From the NCBI RefSeq assembly GCF_000265365.1, contig NC_018011.1:3613501-3677500 (forward strand): 64,000 nt of DNA, read 5' to 3'. The translations under genes were made by a program, and so were the position numbers. Numbering within the stretch: position 1 is the first letter of the stretch; every line of letters starts with the position of its first letter. Below are positions 8,592 to 16,893 of the stretch, piece after piece. The notes below the pieces were generated by a model. It was not told where the DNA came from, made no database searches, and worked only from the letters and a program-made list of their open reading frames with translations. The stretch is from Alistipes finegoldii DSM 17242 (GTDB lineage: Bacteria > Bacteroidota > Bacteroidia > Bacteroidales > Rikenellaceae).

Positions 8592-8833
8592 TTAAAGAAC
8601 TTTTTTAGACGAAGAAAATTTTAATTTTCCCGATGTCTTCTGTTCATTGTATTGCACTTGTTTAATAAACTCTTCCGTTAACACAAAGAAATCTGCCCCA
8701 TTCAGTATATATTGCCTGATGGTTTATTCTGATTTTCAATTGCCCCTTTTCTGTCAGGGGAAGCATATGAATCGACAAAACATACTTTTGTACCGATAGT
8801 TTTTGCAATTTTCTTATGACAAAAGAATTCGCT
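8592..8833 (-). pseudogene. IS30-family transposase remnant (3' end, frameshifted)
   Basis: On the minus strand one frame reads HKKIAKTIGTKVCFVDSY followed by KGAIENQNK. This matches the region around the last catalytic Glu of IS30-type DDE transposases. After a frame change near 8715 the match continues as RQYILNGADFFVLTEEFIKQV to a stop at 8592-8594. The remnant is therefore the C-terminal part of an IS30 transposase with at least one frameshift and no 5' part. Its broken edge (about 8833) abuts the broken edge of the copper ATPase fragment, which suggests that IS insertion followed by deletion removed the ATPase's 5' portion. Family is inferred from recalled motifs. Confidence 0.6.
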
Positions 8834-8847
8834 GCCATGGTCGCTGT

Positions 8848-9258
8848 GTCGCAATGGTCGGGGACGGCATCAACGACAGTGCGGTGCTGGCGCAGGCCGA
8901 TCTGGGCATTGCCATGGGGCAGGGGAGCGACATTGCGATCGACGTGGAGAAGGTCACGATTCTTTCGTCCGACCTGACGAAGATCGCCGCGGCGGTCCGC
9001 CTTTCGGCCGCGACCGTGCGCACCGTTCGGCAGAACCTTTTCTGGGCGTTTATCTACAACCTGATCGGCGTGCCTGTCGCCGCTGGCGTGCTCTATCCGC
9101 TGACCAGGTTTCTGCTCAATTCGATGCTCGTCGGGGCCGCCATGGCCCTGAGTAGTGTGAGCGTTGTGGCCAATAGCCTGCAGCTGAGTACAAAACGGCT
9201 CGGCACGAAAGCCGTCCATAAAATAAATACAGAATTTATAACCAAAAAACAAACAGCC
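8848..9258 (+). pseudogene. 3' fragment of a copper-type P-type ATPase
   Basis: Translation from about 8848 gives VAMVGDGINDSAVLAQADL, then the last two transmembrane helices, ending SVVANSLQLSTKRL. This is the hinge GDGxND motif and C-terminus of a P1B (CopA-type) ATPase. The preceding ~600 residues, including the phosphorylation site DKTG and the metal-binding helices, are absent. The frame does not stop where CopA normally ends but runs on into the small HMA gene that follows. With no 5' part it cannot make a working pump. Confidence 0.85.
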
Positions 9259-9461
9259 ATGAAAAAAGAGTATCGTATCGAAGGAATGATGTGCAACCAC
9301 TGCCGGATGCATGTCGAAAAGGCCCTGAACGGCATCGAGGTCTCCGTGCCGTTGTTACTCTCGATCCTCCTGCCGCGACGGTCGAATTCACTGGGCGGGA
9401 GCCGGAGCTGGCCGAATTGCAGCGGGTGCTGGGCGAAGATTATAAGATCACGGAGCGTTGA
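9259..9461 (+). pseudogene. heavy-metal-associated (HMA) domain protein, frameshifted
   Basis: ATG at 9259 starts KKEYRIEGMMCNHCRMHVEKA, the metal-binding HMA fold with the M-x-C-x-x-C motif. After ALNGIE (near 9343) the expected HMA second half appears only in another frame (AVVTLDPPAATVEFTGREPE, ending DYKITER and a TGA at 9459-9461). Total length of 203 nt fits loss of one base, most simply a missing G beside the GAGG at about 9340. It would otherwise be a ~67-aa copper chaperone-like protein, the usual partner of CopA in Bacteroidota. A sequencing error cannot be excluded. Confidence 0.75.
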
Positions 9462-9518
9462 AACCCCGGTCTCGGAGCGGCCGCTATCCATCTATAAAGG
9501 TATTGCGGCTCCTGAAAA

Positions 9519-9565
9519 CCCCTAAAATTAGGTATTGCCGTTCCCGGCGTAATGTCGTTTCTTTG
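9519..9565 (+). promoter_or_regulatory. promoter/operator block shared with 19833-19879, copy A
   Basis: This 47-nt block is 37/47 identical, without gaps, to the one upstream of the flavodoxin gene. Conserved parts are an upstream CCCCTAAAAT, a GG-TATTG at the -33 position and TTTCTTTG at the -7 position (20-nt gap). The -7 departs from TAnnTTTG in the same way in both copies, as expected for a promoter that needs an activator. The lipoprotein gene starts 80 nt downstream. Confidence 0.65.
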
Positions 9566-9645
9566 TATTACTAAAATCTGCCGAGACGCTGCGGGACGGC
9601 CCGTTGCGCCGAATGCGGAAAACGAAGAAAAAATTCAAACCGATT

Positions 9646-10239
9646 ATGAGACATTTCGTTTATTGTGCGGCGCTTGCAGCCGCCGTATTTTTCCTTGCTG
9701 GGTGCGGCGGGAACCCGAATAAAAAGAACGCTTCGGAGACTCAAACCTCAGAAACGCAGAGTTCCGTCATGGAGGTCGATAACCTGCTCGCCGATGCTGA
9801 GAAGTTGACCGGCGGCAAGGTGACGGTCGAGGGCGTCTGCACGCATATCTGCCGCCACGGGGGCCGCAAGATTTTCCTAATGGGAACCGACGATACGCAG
9901 GTGATCCGCATTGAAGCCGGAGAGAAGATCGGCAGCTTCAAGCCCGAATGCGTGAACAACGTCGTGCGGGTGACGGGCACGCTGGTCGAAGACCGGATCG
10001 ACGAGGCTTACCTTGCCGAGTGGGAGCTGCGGCTCAAGGACCAGATCGCCCGGCAGCACGGCGAGGGCGAAGCCGGATGCAGCGCCGAACATCAGGCCCG
10101 CGGCGAATCGGTTGCCAGCAGCACCGAAAAGCGTATCGCCGACTTCCGTGCCCGTATCGCCGACCGCAAAGCCAAAGAAGGCAAGGAATACCTTTCGTTC
10201 TACCATGTGGACGGCGGGAGTTATGAAGTTTTGAAATAA
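9646..10239 (+). CDS. OB-fold-like lipoprotein, 197 aa
   Basis: The start at ATG 9646 gives a lipoprotein signal peptide with lipobox FLAGC (Cys20); an upstream in-frame TTG at 9604 adds a basic stretch with no benefit. Residues ~50-125 look like an OB-fold (tRNA-anti-like) beta barrel: KVTVEGVCTHICRHGGRKIF, then GTDDTQVIRIEAG, then NNVVRVTGTLVEDR. It contains Cys and His residues (CTHICRH) that could bind metal or haem. The C-terminal third is helical and charged. It lies 15 nt upstream of the PepSY-like membrane gene and shares a promoter block with flavodoxin. Function is unknown; a role in metal or haem handling is inference. Confidence 0.75.
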   Translation: MRHFVYCAALAAAVFFLAGCGGNPNKKNASETQTSETQSSVMEVDNLLADAEKLTGGKVTVEGVCTHICRHGGRKIFLMGTDDTQVIRIEAGEKIGSFKPECVNNVVRVTGTLVEDRIDEAYLAEWELRLKDQIARQHGEGEAGCSAEHQARGESVASSTEKRIADFRARIADRKAKEGKEYLSFYHVDGGSYEVLK

Positions 10240-10254
10240 GAAGTTTTGCACGTC

Positions 10255-10833
10255 ATGGGGACACGGTCGTTTATGTCCGCCGTGAGGAAATGGAGCAGGC
10301 CCGTTCACCGCGACCTCTCCTTTTTCTTTTCGGGCGTACTGCTGATTTATGCGGTTTCGGGCTTCATGCTCAACCACAAACGCGATTTCAATTCCGATTA
10401 TTCGGTGCGCCGGACCGAGCTGGTCTTCGCACAGGAGATACCGCGCGCCGAGCAGGAGTGGACCCGTGCGCGGGCCGAGGAACTGCTCCTGCGCGTCGGC
10501 GAGGAGGGCAATTACCTGAAACATTACTTTCCCGAACCGGACCGGTTGAAAGTCTTTATCCGGGGCGGCAGTTCGCTGACGGTCGATCTGGCGTCGGGAC
10601 ACGCCGTCTACGAGTCGATCCGCAAGCGGCCCGTGCTGAGCAGTCTGAACCGGCTGCATTACAATCCGTCGCGCTGGTGGACGGTCTTTTCGGATGTCTT
10701 TTTAGCGGGATTGATCGTAATCGTGCTTTCCGGGCTGGTGATGATGCGCGGCCCGAAAGGATTGCGGGGCCGCGGAGGCGTCGAGCTGATCGCGGGGATT
10801 CTGATTCCGCTGCTGTTTATTTTCCTGACCTGA
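10255..10833 (+). CDS. PepSY-associated TM-helix family protein, 192 aa
   Basis: Three transmembrane segments are visible: residues ~22-38 after VHRDLSFFFSGVLLIYAVSG, and two near the C-terminus (FLAGLIVIVLSGLVMM and LIAGILIPLLFIFL). HRDLSFFFSGVLLIYAVSGF and the conserved HYNP near residue ~140 are typical of the PepSY-TM family found in inner-membrane iron/siderophore reductases. The short form here has a single periplasmic loop. It could act in electron transfer or substrate release for uptake; this is inference from the family and from the neighbours. Start chosen at ATG 10255; an internal ATG six codons later is an alternative. Confidence 0.75.
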   Translation: MGTRSFMSAVRKWSRPVHRDLSFFFSGVLLIYAVSGFMLNHKRDFNSDYSVRRTELVFAQEIPRAEQEWTRARAEELLLRVGEEGNYLKHYFPEPDRLKVFIRGGSSLTVDLASGHAVYESIRKRPVLSSLNRLHYNPSRWWTVFSDVFLAGLIVIVLSGLVMMRGPKGLRGRGGVELIAGILIPLLFIFLT

Positions 10834-10855
10834 TCCGGGAAACTGCGTGTGATAA

Positions 10856-10884
10856 AAGGGCGGACGTCGAAAACGTCCGCCCTT
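10856..10884. terminator. bidirectional terminator between convergent units
   Basis: A perfect 12-bp GC-rich stem (10856-10867 with 10873-10884) has a 5-nt loop. It lies between the PepSY-like gene on the plus strand and the DUF4857 gene on the minus strand and can serve both. Confidence 0.85.
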
Positions 10885-10905
10885 CTCTTGCGTATGGGTT
10901 TGTTG

Positions 10906-12129
10906 TCATCGTTTTGCCGTGCCGAATACCAGCAGCGGGACGAAGAGGAAGAGTCCGAACAAGACGACGCCGACGGTCTGCCAGAGCCGTCCGCCGGGCG
11001 ATCTGCGGCGGATGAGCGCATAGAACGCGCCGAGCGCGAGTCCCAGCCAGAGGGCCTGAAACGACACCTCCGCAATCCGGGGCTTTACGTAGCCGTCCAG
11101 CGGCGAGGTGAACGACAGTTCGAAGGGAAACAGGTATTTTGCGTACTCGGCCCATGCCTGCGGTTTCTCTTCGGGGCGGTATTCGTCCGCCAGTGAATAG
11201 TCGCGGGCGTTCACGGCGACATAGCGTTTCGATTCGGCGCCTTGGATGGTGACCGTCCAGTAGAACATGTCGCCGATGATCATCATGTTCTCCCGTGTGG
11301 GGCCGAATTTCCCGACGGGAATCTCGTGCAGTTTGTAATCCTCCGCACCGAGCGTATAGAAACGCTTTTCGCTGTCCACCAGAAAACCGAGACTTTTGCG
11401 GTCGGCGAACTCCGTGACGAAAATCTGGCCGATTTGCAGCGAGTCCGCAACGTCGGTACGGCGCACGAACGGGCGGCCGCGGACCTGCTTCATGTGGTAG
11501 ACGCGCTGCGCGTCGTCCACCAGCAGGTAGCCGTTGTCGTACCGCTTGCGCGTCGAGGGGTTGCCGGAGACGACGCGGGCCGGGAACGAAAATCCCTTGT
11601 CCCGCAGGACTTTGGTGAATGCCGCGCTCTTCTTTTGGTCGATGGTGTTGGTCTCCATATCGACGAACTCGATTCCCTCGCCGGTGATGCGGAACACGTC
11701 CGTCGCCGGTTCTAAATCGATGCGGTCGGGCATCGATTCCAGCAGTTGATAGACCGTCGGTCTGCGGCGGTTGATTTCGCCGGGCGACGTGCGGAACATG
11801 AAGTTCGTGCGCTCCACGTCGCGCGATTCGACCGCCACGCCCTCGATTTCGGACGGAAACCTCCCTTCGGCGGCGAGTTGGCGGTAATAGAACGTCGGCA
11901 GGATACTGTCGAACTGCTGCTGGGTGTAGGTGTTGCCCTGCAGATCGCGTCCGGCGACGTTGTTTTCGCGGTCGAAATCCACCGATGCGAATCCGTGCGT
12001 CACGCAGCTGTAGAGCGTGAACGGCGACCACGAAGGCGATGCGAACACGAACGCGTAGCACCACGGCAGCAGCCATGCCAGCAGAAGCGCCGCAAGGAGG
12101 ATTATTCCGGTTTTGATACTCTTTATCAT
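10906..12129 (-). CDS. DUF4857 domain-containing membrane protein, 407 aa
   Basis: An N-terminal hydrophobic segment (residues ~8-30) is followed by a large extracytoplasmic domain. A C-terminal pair of membrane helices (~355-400, SFQALWLGLALGAFYALI and VGVVLFGLFLFVPLLVFG) is split by a basic loop. The domain layout and sequence match the DUF4857 family of Bacteroidota, which is usually coded next to an ABC-2 type transporter. It is the last gene of the seven-gene operon that starts with the TonB receptor, 19 nt after the permease. It is probably an accessory of the ABC system. No enzyme motif is visible. Confidence 0.8.
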   Translation of the reverse strand: MIKSIKTGIILLAALLLAWLLPWCYAFVFASPSWSPFTLYSCVTHGFASVDFDRENNVAGRDLQGNTYTQQQFDSILPTFYYRQLAAEGRFPSEIEGVAVESRDVERTNFMFRTSPGEINRRRPTVYQLLESMPDRIDLEPATDVFRITGEGIEFVDMETNTIDQKKSAAFTKVLRDKGFSFPARVVSGNPSTRKRYDNGYLLVDDAQRVYHMKQVRGRPFVRRTDVADSLQIGQIFVTEFADRKSLGFLVDSEKRFYTLGAEDYKLHEIPVGKFGPTRENMMIIGDMFYWTVTIQGAESKRYVAVNARDYSLADEYRPEEKPQAWAEYAKYLFPFELSFTSPLDGYVKPRIAEVSFQALWLGLALGAFYALIRRRSPGGRLWQTVGVVLFGLFLFVPLLVFGTAKR

Positions 12130-12148
12130 AGATTTGTCGTTTTGCGGG

Positions 12149-12820
12149 TTAATCCTGACATCCCTGCTTGAAACGGTATACCGAAAGCAGCGGGAAGAAC
12201 AGCGAACATACCAGCAGCAGCGCCAGCCACGGCAGCATGCCGTCGTAGGCCTGCGGGGTGTCGGAGAGGAAGAAGATCCGGCAGACGCCCACGGCGATCA
12301 GCAGATTCGCCAGCCGCCGTTTCCATGTGGGTTCGAGACAGATCCATGCCGTCAGCAGGTAGAGCGTCAGCCCGGCCAGATACCACGGCAGCGCCGTCAG
12401 CAGAATCCGCGCGACCAGTTCGGGCGCCAGCAGGGCGTGGAAGTACCCCCACAGCACGGCGGTTTGCACGATGAACAGCAATGCCAGCGCTCCCAGCCCG
12501 ATGCCTGACATCAGCAGAATCATCTTCCACTGTGGAAAGGGCAGGTGAAGCGTCAGCTTCAGCCGTTTCTGGGCCATTTCGGGGACGAACTGAACCACTG
12601 CGAGCAATACGCCCAGCAGGGCCGGCAGGTATTGGAGAATGTCGATGAAGACAACTTCCTTTTCGAGCATCACCTCCCAGACGTGCGCCGCACCCTTGAA
12701 GGTTATCACCCGTTGGACGCGCAGCAGCGCATAGGCGGTGGCTCCGAAGAGGAACAATGCGCTCAGCGGATAGAAGCAGCGCATTTTGATCCACTCTTTG
12801 TAGAATATGGCTTTGATCAT
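12149..12820 (-). CDS. ABC-2 type transporter permease, 223 aa
   Basis: About six transmembrane helices are visible. The N-terminus MIKAIFYKEWIKMR is the amphipathic start typical of ABC-2 permeases of small Bacteroidota exporters. No other domain is present. It lies 9 nt after the ATPase gene and 19 nt before the DUF4857 gene, which fixes it as the membrane partner of that ATPase. Direction and cargo of transport are unknown; by family, export or envelope remodelling is more likely than import. Confidence 0.82.
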   Translation of the reverse strand: MIKAIFYKEWIKMRCFYPLSALFLFGATAYALLRVQRVITFKGAAHVWEVMLEKEVVFIDILQYLPALLGVLLAVVQFVPEMAQKRLKLTLHLPFPQWKMILLMSGIGLGALALLFIVQTAVLWGYFHALLAPELVARILLTALPWYLAGLTLYLLTAWICLEPTWKRRLANLLIAVGVCRIFFLSDTPQAYDGMLPWLALLLVCSLFFPLLSVYRFKQGCQD

Positions 12821-12829
12821 AATTCGGGT

Positions 12830-13717
12830 TTAGTATTTTCCGGTCAGTCCGATGAAAGCGTCTTCGAGGTTCAGCGTTTCGCCGCGCAGGTCGCTGCAGA
12901 CAATGCCCGCGCGCTCCAGCACGCCCTGTACCGTCGCAGGGGAGTCGAACGAATAGAGTTCGGCGCGCCCGTTCACGACGCTCGGGTGGTAGAGGCCGTC
13001 GCCGGCGGGGATCGTGACGTCGGCGCCCGGCGTGAAGGTGTATCGCCGGAACGTGCCGAGCAGTTCGCCGACGGGCATCTGTACCAGAATGCTTCCGTAA
13101 TCCATGATGATACAGTCGTCCACGAGCTTTTCCATGTCCTGAATGATGTGCGAGGTAAGGAAAACGGTCTTCTCCTCGCTCTGCGCATAGTCGCGCAGGT
13201 ATTCCACGAACAGGCGGCGGTAACCGGGGTCCAGCCCCATCGAGAAGTCGTCGAGCACGAGCAGATCGGCGTTCTGGGCGAGAATCAGCCCTAAGGCCAC
13301 CTGCGAACGCTGTCCGCACGACATGCGCGAGATGCGCTGCCGGGGCGCCACCTTCAGCATTTCCATCAGTCCGTAATAGGCGTCGCGGTTCCAGCGGGGA
13401 TAAAACCGCGCATAGAACCGTTCGATCTGCTCGATGGTCATGAAGGCGTACTGCACGTGTCCCTCGATCAGCAGGGCGATCCGGGCGCGGGTTTCGGGCC
13501 GCATCGTGCGGATATCCTCGCCGAAGATCAGACACTGTCCGGCGCGCGGTTGGAGATAGCCGCTCAGAATGTTGATGGTCGTGGTTTTTCCGGTGCCGTT
13601 TTTACCCAAAAGTCCGAGGATCCGCCCGCGCGGAACCTCGAAACTCAGGTCTTTGTATATCAGCCGCTCCCCGTAACAATGGGTGAGGTTGCGGCATTCG
13701 ATGACAGAATCGGTCAT
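12830..13717 (-). CDS. ABC transporter ATP-binding protein, 295 aa
   Basis: Walker A GKNGTGKTT is at residues ~38-46. A signature-like MSCGQRSQ replaces LSGGQ. Walker B is LLVLDDFSMGLD, so the usual catalytic Glu after the Walker B Asp is an Asp. The H-loop is TSHI. A C-terminal extension of ~75 residues follows the nucleotide-binding domain. These features match the divergent ATPases paired with ABC-2 permeases and DUF4857. It lies 22 nt after the DUF4876 gene. ATP hydrolysis may be slow or altered because of the Glu-to-Asp change; this is inference. Confidence 0.88.
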   Translation of the reverse strand: MTDSVIECRNLTHCYGERLIYKDLSFEVPRGRILGLLGKNGTGKTTTINILSGYLQPRAGQCLIFGEDIRTMRPETRARIALLIEGHVQYAFMTIEQIERFYARFYPRWNRDAYYGLMEMLKVAPRQRISRMSCGQRSQVALGLILAQNADLLVLDDFSMGLDPGYRRLFVEYLRDYAQSEEKTVFLTSHIIQDMEKLVDDCIIMDYGSILVQMPVGELLGTFRRYTFTPGADVTIPAGDGLYHPSVVNGRAELYSFDSPATVQGVLERAGIVCSDLRGETLNLEDAFIGLTGKY

Positions 13718-13739
13718 AAAGAATGGTCGTTCTTCCGGC

Positions 13740-14951
13740 TTACTTGATCAGCGACGCCTTCGTATTGGACTCGAAGTCGTTGGTCGAGTTGTTCGAGTCG
13801 ATGAGTTTGCCGCTGGAACCGCTCTTGCGGATCACCGACTTGCCGAAGCGGCCGGCATCTCCGTCGGCCGTACCGCACCATGCGTAACCTGCGTCGAGCG
13901 AAGCGTCCCACGGGGCGATGTAGTATGCGTCGCGGCAGCCTGTGTTCACGGCGTCGAGTATCCATTCGTTAGGCACGCGGTAGCAGTTGCGCAGCGGCAG
14001 CGTGTAGTCCGAGCCGTTCGGGGAGTGGAAGATATACTGGGCGTCTTTGAGCGGGTATTCGGCGAGGAACTGCTCTGCAGTCAGGCCGACGGGCGGCATG
14101 GCGATAGCCACGGCGTTGAAGCCGCGGTTGTGGAGCACTTGGACCGTCAATGTCGAAGCGTACCATTTGTCGAGGTTGGGCACGTCGGGGTTGTCGATAT
14201 CCAGATAGTTCTCGTTCGACGAAACGTCGTACCACTCGAAATCGGCTTTCGTGGCGTCCCACGAGTTCGGGTTGCCGATGGTGTGGTTCTGGGCGTTGTT
14301 GACGACGATCAGCGACTCGCCGGCTTTGACCAGCACATCCTGTCCGTTGCCGGGAATGCAGTAGAACGCATTGCCCGCACAACACTCCTTGCGGAAGTCC
14401 TTGCCTTCGATCATCTCGCTGTTCATGCCCGAATTGAGTCCGCTCGAAAGGATCAGCATCATGCCGTCGGCATAGAGGTCTTCGTCGGAGTTGTTACGGA
14501 TCTTGATGTACTGGTCGCCCAGCCACCTGTCAGGCTTTCCCGTTTCGGGAAGCGCCGTGCCTGTGAAGTAGATCTCCTCGATCACGAATTCGCCGGCTTG
14601 CAGCGTGATGTCGCTCTGTTTGATGGTTACGGTCGCCAGAACGGTGCTCTTGCCGCTCCGCGTCACGTTCACGACGGTCGAACGTTCCGTCCCCGTTTCG
14701 TTCTCATCGACGGACAGCACCAGCGCTTTGCCCGAAGATTCGGCTTTATTGATCTGAACCCACGACGCAGCATCGGCGGGAATATTCACGTCGAAATTTT
14801 CCTCGGGCACGTTTACCAGCACATTGCCGCCGAGCGCGCGCAAGATTTCGGATACGACGACGGGATTGACCGTTTCTTCGGGATCGTCGGTGCAGGATGC
14901 GAAGCCCGCTGCGAAGAGGGCCGTGGTGAGAATTAAGAAAAGCTTTTTCAT
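13740..14951 (-). CDS. DUF4876 domain-containing lipoprotein, 403 aa
   Basis: The signal peptide has lipobox GFASC (Cys20). Residues ~28-115 look like a BACON/Ig-type beta domain (ADAASWVQI, SVDENETGTERS, V-x-V-T-x-x-G-K). The remainder is a DUF4876-type domain with many Asn, Asp and aromatic residues (FVIEEIYFTGT, YIKIRNNSDEDLYADGM). DUF4876 proteins are coded beside TonB receptors in Bacteroidota. It is likely a surface lipoprotein that helps capture the substrate. It sits 43 nt after the barrel-protein gene. Substrate is unknown. Confidence 0.82.
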   Translation of the reverse strand: MKKLFLILTTALFAAGFASCTDDPEETVNPVVVSEILRALGGNVLVNVPEENFDVNIPADAASWVQINKAESSGKALVLSVDENETGTERSTVVNVTRSGKSTVLATVTIKQSDITLQAGEFVIEEIYFTGTALPETGKPDRWLGDQYIKIRNNSDEDLYADGMMLILSSGLNSGMNSEMIEGKDFRKECCAGNAFYCIPGNGQDVLVKAGESLIVVNNAQNHTIGNPNSWDATKADFEWYDVSSNENYLDIDNPDVPNLDKWYASTLTVQVLHNRGFNAVAIAMPPVGLTAEQFLAEYPLKDAQYIFHSPNGSDYTLPLRNCYRVPNEWILDAVNTGCRDAYYIAPWDASLDAGYAWCGTADGDAGRFGKSVIRKSGSSGKLIDSNNSTNDFESNTKASLIK

Positions 14952-14994
14952 AATTGGTTTTTATTATTGGTTTGACAAATATTGGTTCGATCGT

Positions 14995-16497
14995 TTAGAA
15001 CAGGATGCCGAACGTCGCCGTCAGAACGTGTTCGGACAATCCTCCGCTGTAAAACCGGGGCGTCCACCCCGCCTCGGCGAAGCAGGCCAGATTCCGGCTC
15101 AGGCGGCGTTCGGCCCGCAGGGACACCTCGGGGGAGACGGCCCGGCCGCTCAGCCGCGCCGCCGTGTAAGTCAGGTATTCCGAAATGTTGTTCAGCACGT
15201 TGCTGAGCGAAACCTCCTCGTCGGGCGAGACGTAACAGCCGATTCCTGCCGTCGCTTTCACGCGCCACTGCGGACGGAGCCATTCTGCGCTGCCGCGTAC
15301 CGCTCCGCAGAACTGCGCGAGCCGCATCCGCCGTGCCGGATAGGCGTACGTGGCCGTGGACTGCCGCCATTCCGCGCGGGGACTGAACATGTAATTCACC
15401 GTGCCGCACCGCCATTCGACGGTCGCTTCGGCGTCGGCGTGCCAGATACGGTTCTTATACATCGCCTGTTCATCGACGATGACGCTGTGTCCCGTACGGT
15501 CGGCTATCATTTCGATACTGCGGCGCAGTTCATAGCCGCCTCCGGCGCGCAGGCTCCAGCGGCCGCTGCGGTAGGCTGCGGAGAGGGTCGCCTGACGGGT
15601 TTTGAGCCGGGTTATGGGGACCGTGTTGTTGGATTTGTTGAGCCGATCCGTCGTAAGGCTTTCGAATGCGGCACGGGCATACCAGCCTTTCGCGTGCCGC
15701 GGCATGAGCTGTGCCGCCAGCAGACAACCCTTTCCGTCATAGCCGATGTTGAAACTATCGCTGTTCAGTGAATAGCGGGTGTAATAACTGCCCAGTCCGG
15801 TCATATACAGCTCGGAAGAGCTGGCGCCGGGCGGATAGAAAAAGTCTATGTCCTGATCCTGTTTATAGAGCCGCCCCTGCAGGTCCAGCCCCAAAACGTA
15901 CTGAGGGAACTGCATGCCTACGCCGAGTTTGATCGTGAAATCCGACACGACGTTGTGGGGCCGCGGATCGACCTGACGGTATTCCTGTCCGGCGCGGTAG
16001 TCGCCCCGGATCGCAAGGTCGAAGCGTCCCACCCGGTGGACATAGCCGCCGCCGAAAGCATATTCCTCGGTCGAGAGGTTTCCTCCGGCGGAATCCGCCG
16101 TGATGCAGGGATAGAGCAGCAGGTAGTCGGCCGTGGAGTTCCAGCAGACGTTGCGGCGGTTGCCGCGGACGTACCGGGCGTCTGCCCACGCTGCCGACCG
16201 CTCGCTGAGCCGCCGGTAGCTTTCGGCATAAAATCCCCCGTCGAAGGCTCCGTCGCCCAGCGGTTGCAGCAGCGCCTCCTGCTCACGGCGCAGGTCGATG
16301 CGGAGCGAGATCTGCGAAAGCGACTGTTCGCTGCGGTAGAGCATCATCGCGGGCGACTCCGTATGAAATCCGGCTACGGCCCGTTCGTCCTCCGCGCTGA
16401 AAACGGAAGAACGCTCCAATACGCCGAGCGTATCGCGCTGGGCGGAAGCGGCGGCGGGCAGCAGCGCCAGTATCGACAGAAAAAGGGCCTTCATCAT
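14995..16497 (-). CDS. DUF6850-like outer membrane beta-barrel protein, 500 aa
   Basis: The start MMKALFLSILALLPAAASAQ gives a clean signal peptide; a longer in-frame start at 16548 would overlap the upstream gene. The mature protein is rich in alternating aromatic/Gly strands (e.g. AFGGGYVHRVGRFDLAIRGDY) and ends in ATFGILF, a C-terminal aromatic residue as in outer-membrane barrels. I place it in the DUF6850 group that accompanies DUF4876 and TonB receptors, at moderate confidence. It starts 2 nt after the preceding lipoprotein gene, so translation is probably coupled. Function is unknown. Confidence 0.75.
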   Translation of the reverse strand: MMKALFLSILALLPAAASAQRDTLGVLERSSVFSAEDERAVAGFHTESPAMMLYRSEQSLSQISLRIDLRREQEALLQPLGDGAFDGGFYAESYRRLSERSAAWADARYVRGNRRNVCWNSTADYLLLYPCITADSAGGNLSTEEYAFGGGYVHRVGRFDLAIRGDYRAGQEYRQVDPRPHNVVSDFTIKLGVGMQFPQYVLGLDLQGRLYKQDQDIDFFYPPGASSSELYMTGLGSYYTRYSLNSDSFNIGYDGKGCLLAAQLMPRHAKGWYARAAFESLTTDRLNKSNNTVPITRLKTRQATLSAAYRSGRWSLRAGGGYELRRSIEMIADRTGHSVIVDEQAMYKNRIWHADAEATVEWRCGTVNYMFSPRAEWRQSTATYAYPARRMRLAQFCGAVRGSAEWLRPQWRVKATAGIGCYVSPDEEVSLSNVLNNISEYLTYTAARLSGRAVSPEVSLRAERRLSRNLACFAEAGWTPRFYSGGLSEHVLTATFGILF

Positions 16498-16499
16498 CG

Positions 16500-16889
16500 T
16501 CAGATCGATTTTAGTAACAACACGATCGATTCGCTGTCCTCTACCCAAGTCATTGCTGCTGGAATCTGATTGTAATCCGTGCAGCGCAGAATCTTCTTTT
16601 CTCCGGTCGAATAGGTCGCGTCGGCTTCGACGATGAACGTGTAAACCCCTTTGCGGAGCCGTATTGTCGCGCTGTTCTGTTCGGCGGCGGGAAATGGCAC
16701 CCGCTCTCCGGAGTTGATATTGTCGAAGTAGGAGATGTCCGTGCGTATTTCCAGCTTTTCGACGGGGCGGCTGTCCGGCATCACGAACCGGATGGACAGT
16801 TCGGTGAAAATCGAATCGTCTTTTTCGCAGGCCGAAAACAGCAGTGCGGAGAGCAGAAACAGGGTCCGTATGGTAGATTTCATCATCAT
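16500..16889 (-). CDS. small lipoprotein, 129 aa
   Basis: The signal peptide has lipobox LFSAC (Cys21). The mature part is one beta-sandwich-like domain: LSIRFVMPD, then KLEIRTDISYFDN, then SATIRLRKGVYTFIVEADATYS. This resembles the small Ig/fibronectin-like lipoproteins (fimbrillin-accessory or DUF4843-like) that accompany TonB receptors. I cannot assign a named family with confidence. It lies 4 nt after the receptor gene and 2 nt before the barrel gene. Likely a periplasmic or surface partner of the receptor. Confidence 0.7.
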   Translation of the reverse strand: MMMKSTIRTLFLLSALLFSACEKDDSIFTELSIRFVMPDSRPVEKLEIRTDISYFDNINSGERVPFPAAEQNSATIRLRKGVYTFIVEADATYSTGEKKILRCTDYNQIPAAMTWVEDSESIVLLLKSI

Positions 16890-16893
16890 CGCA

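Noticed and set aside
8803..9525. 240-codon frame as a single intact gene
   Set aside because: It joins IS30 remnant, the ATPase C-terminus, the first half of an HMA protein and out-of-frame sequence; it is a chance fusion of broken genes.
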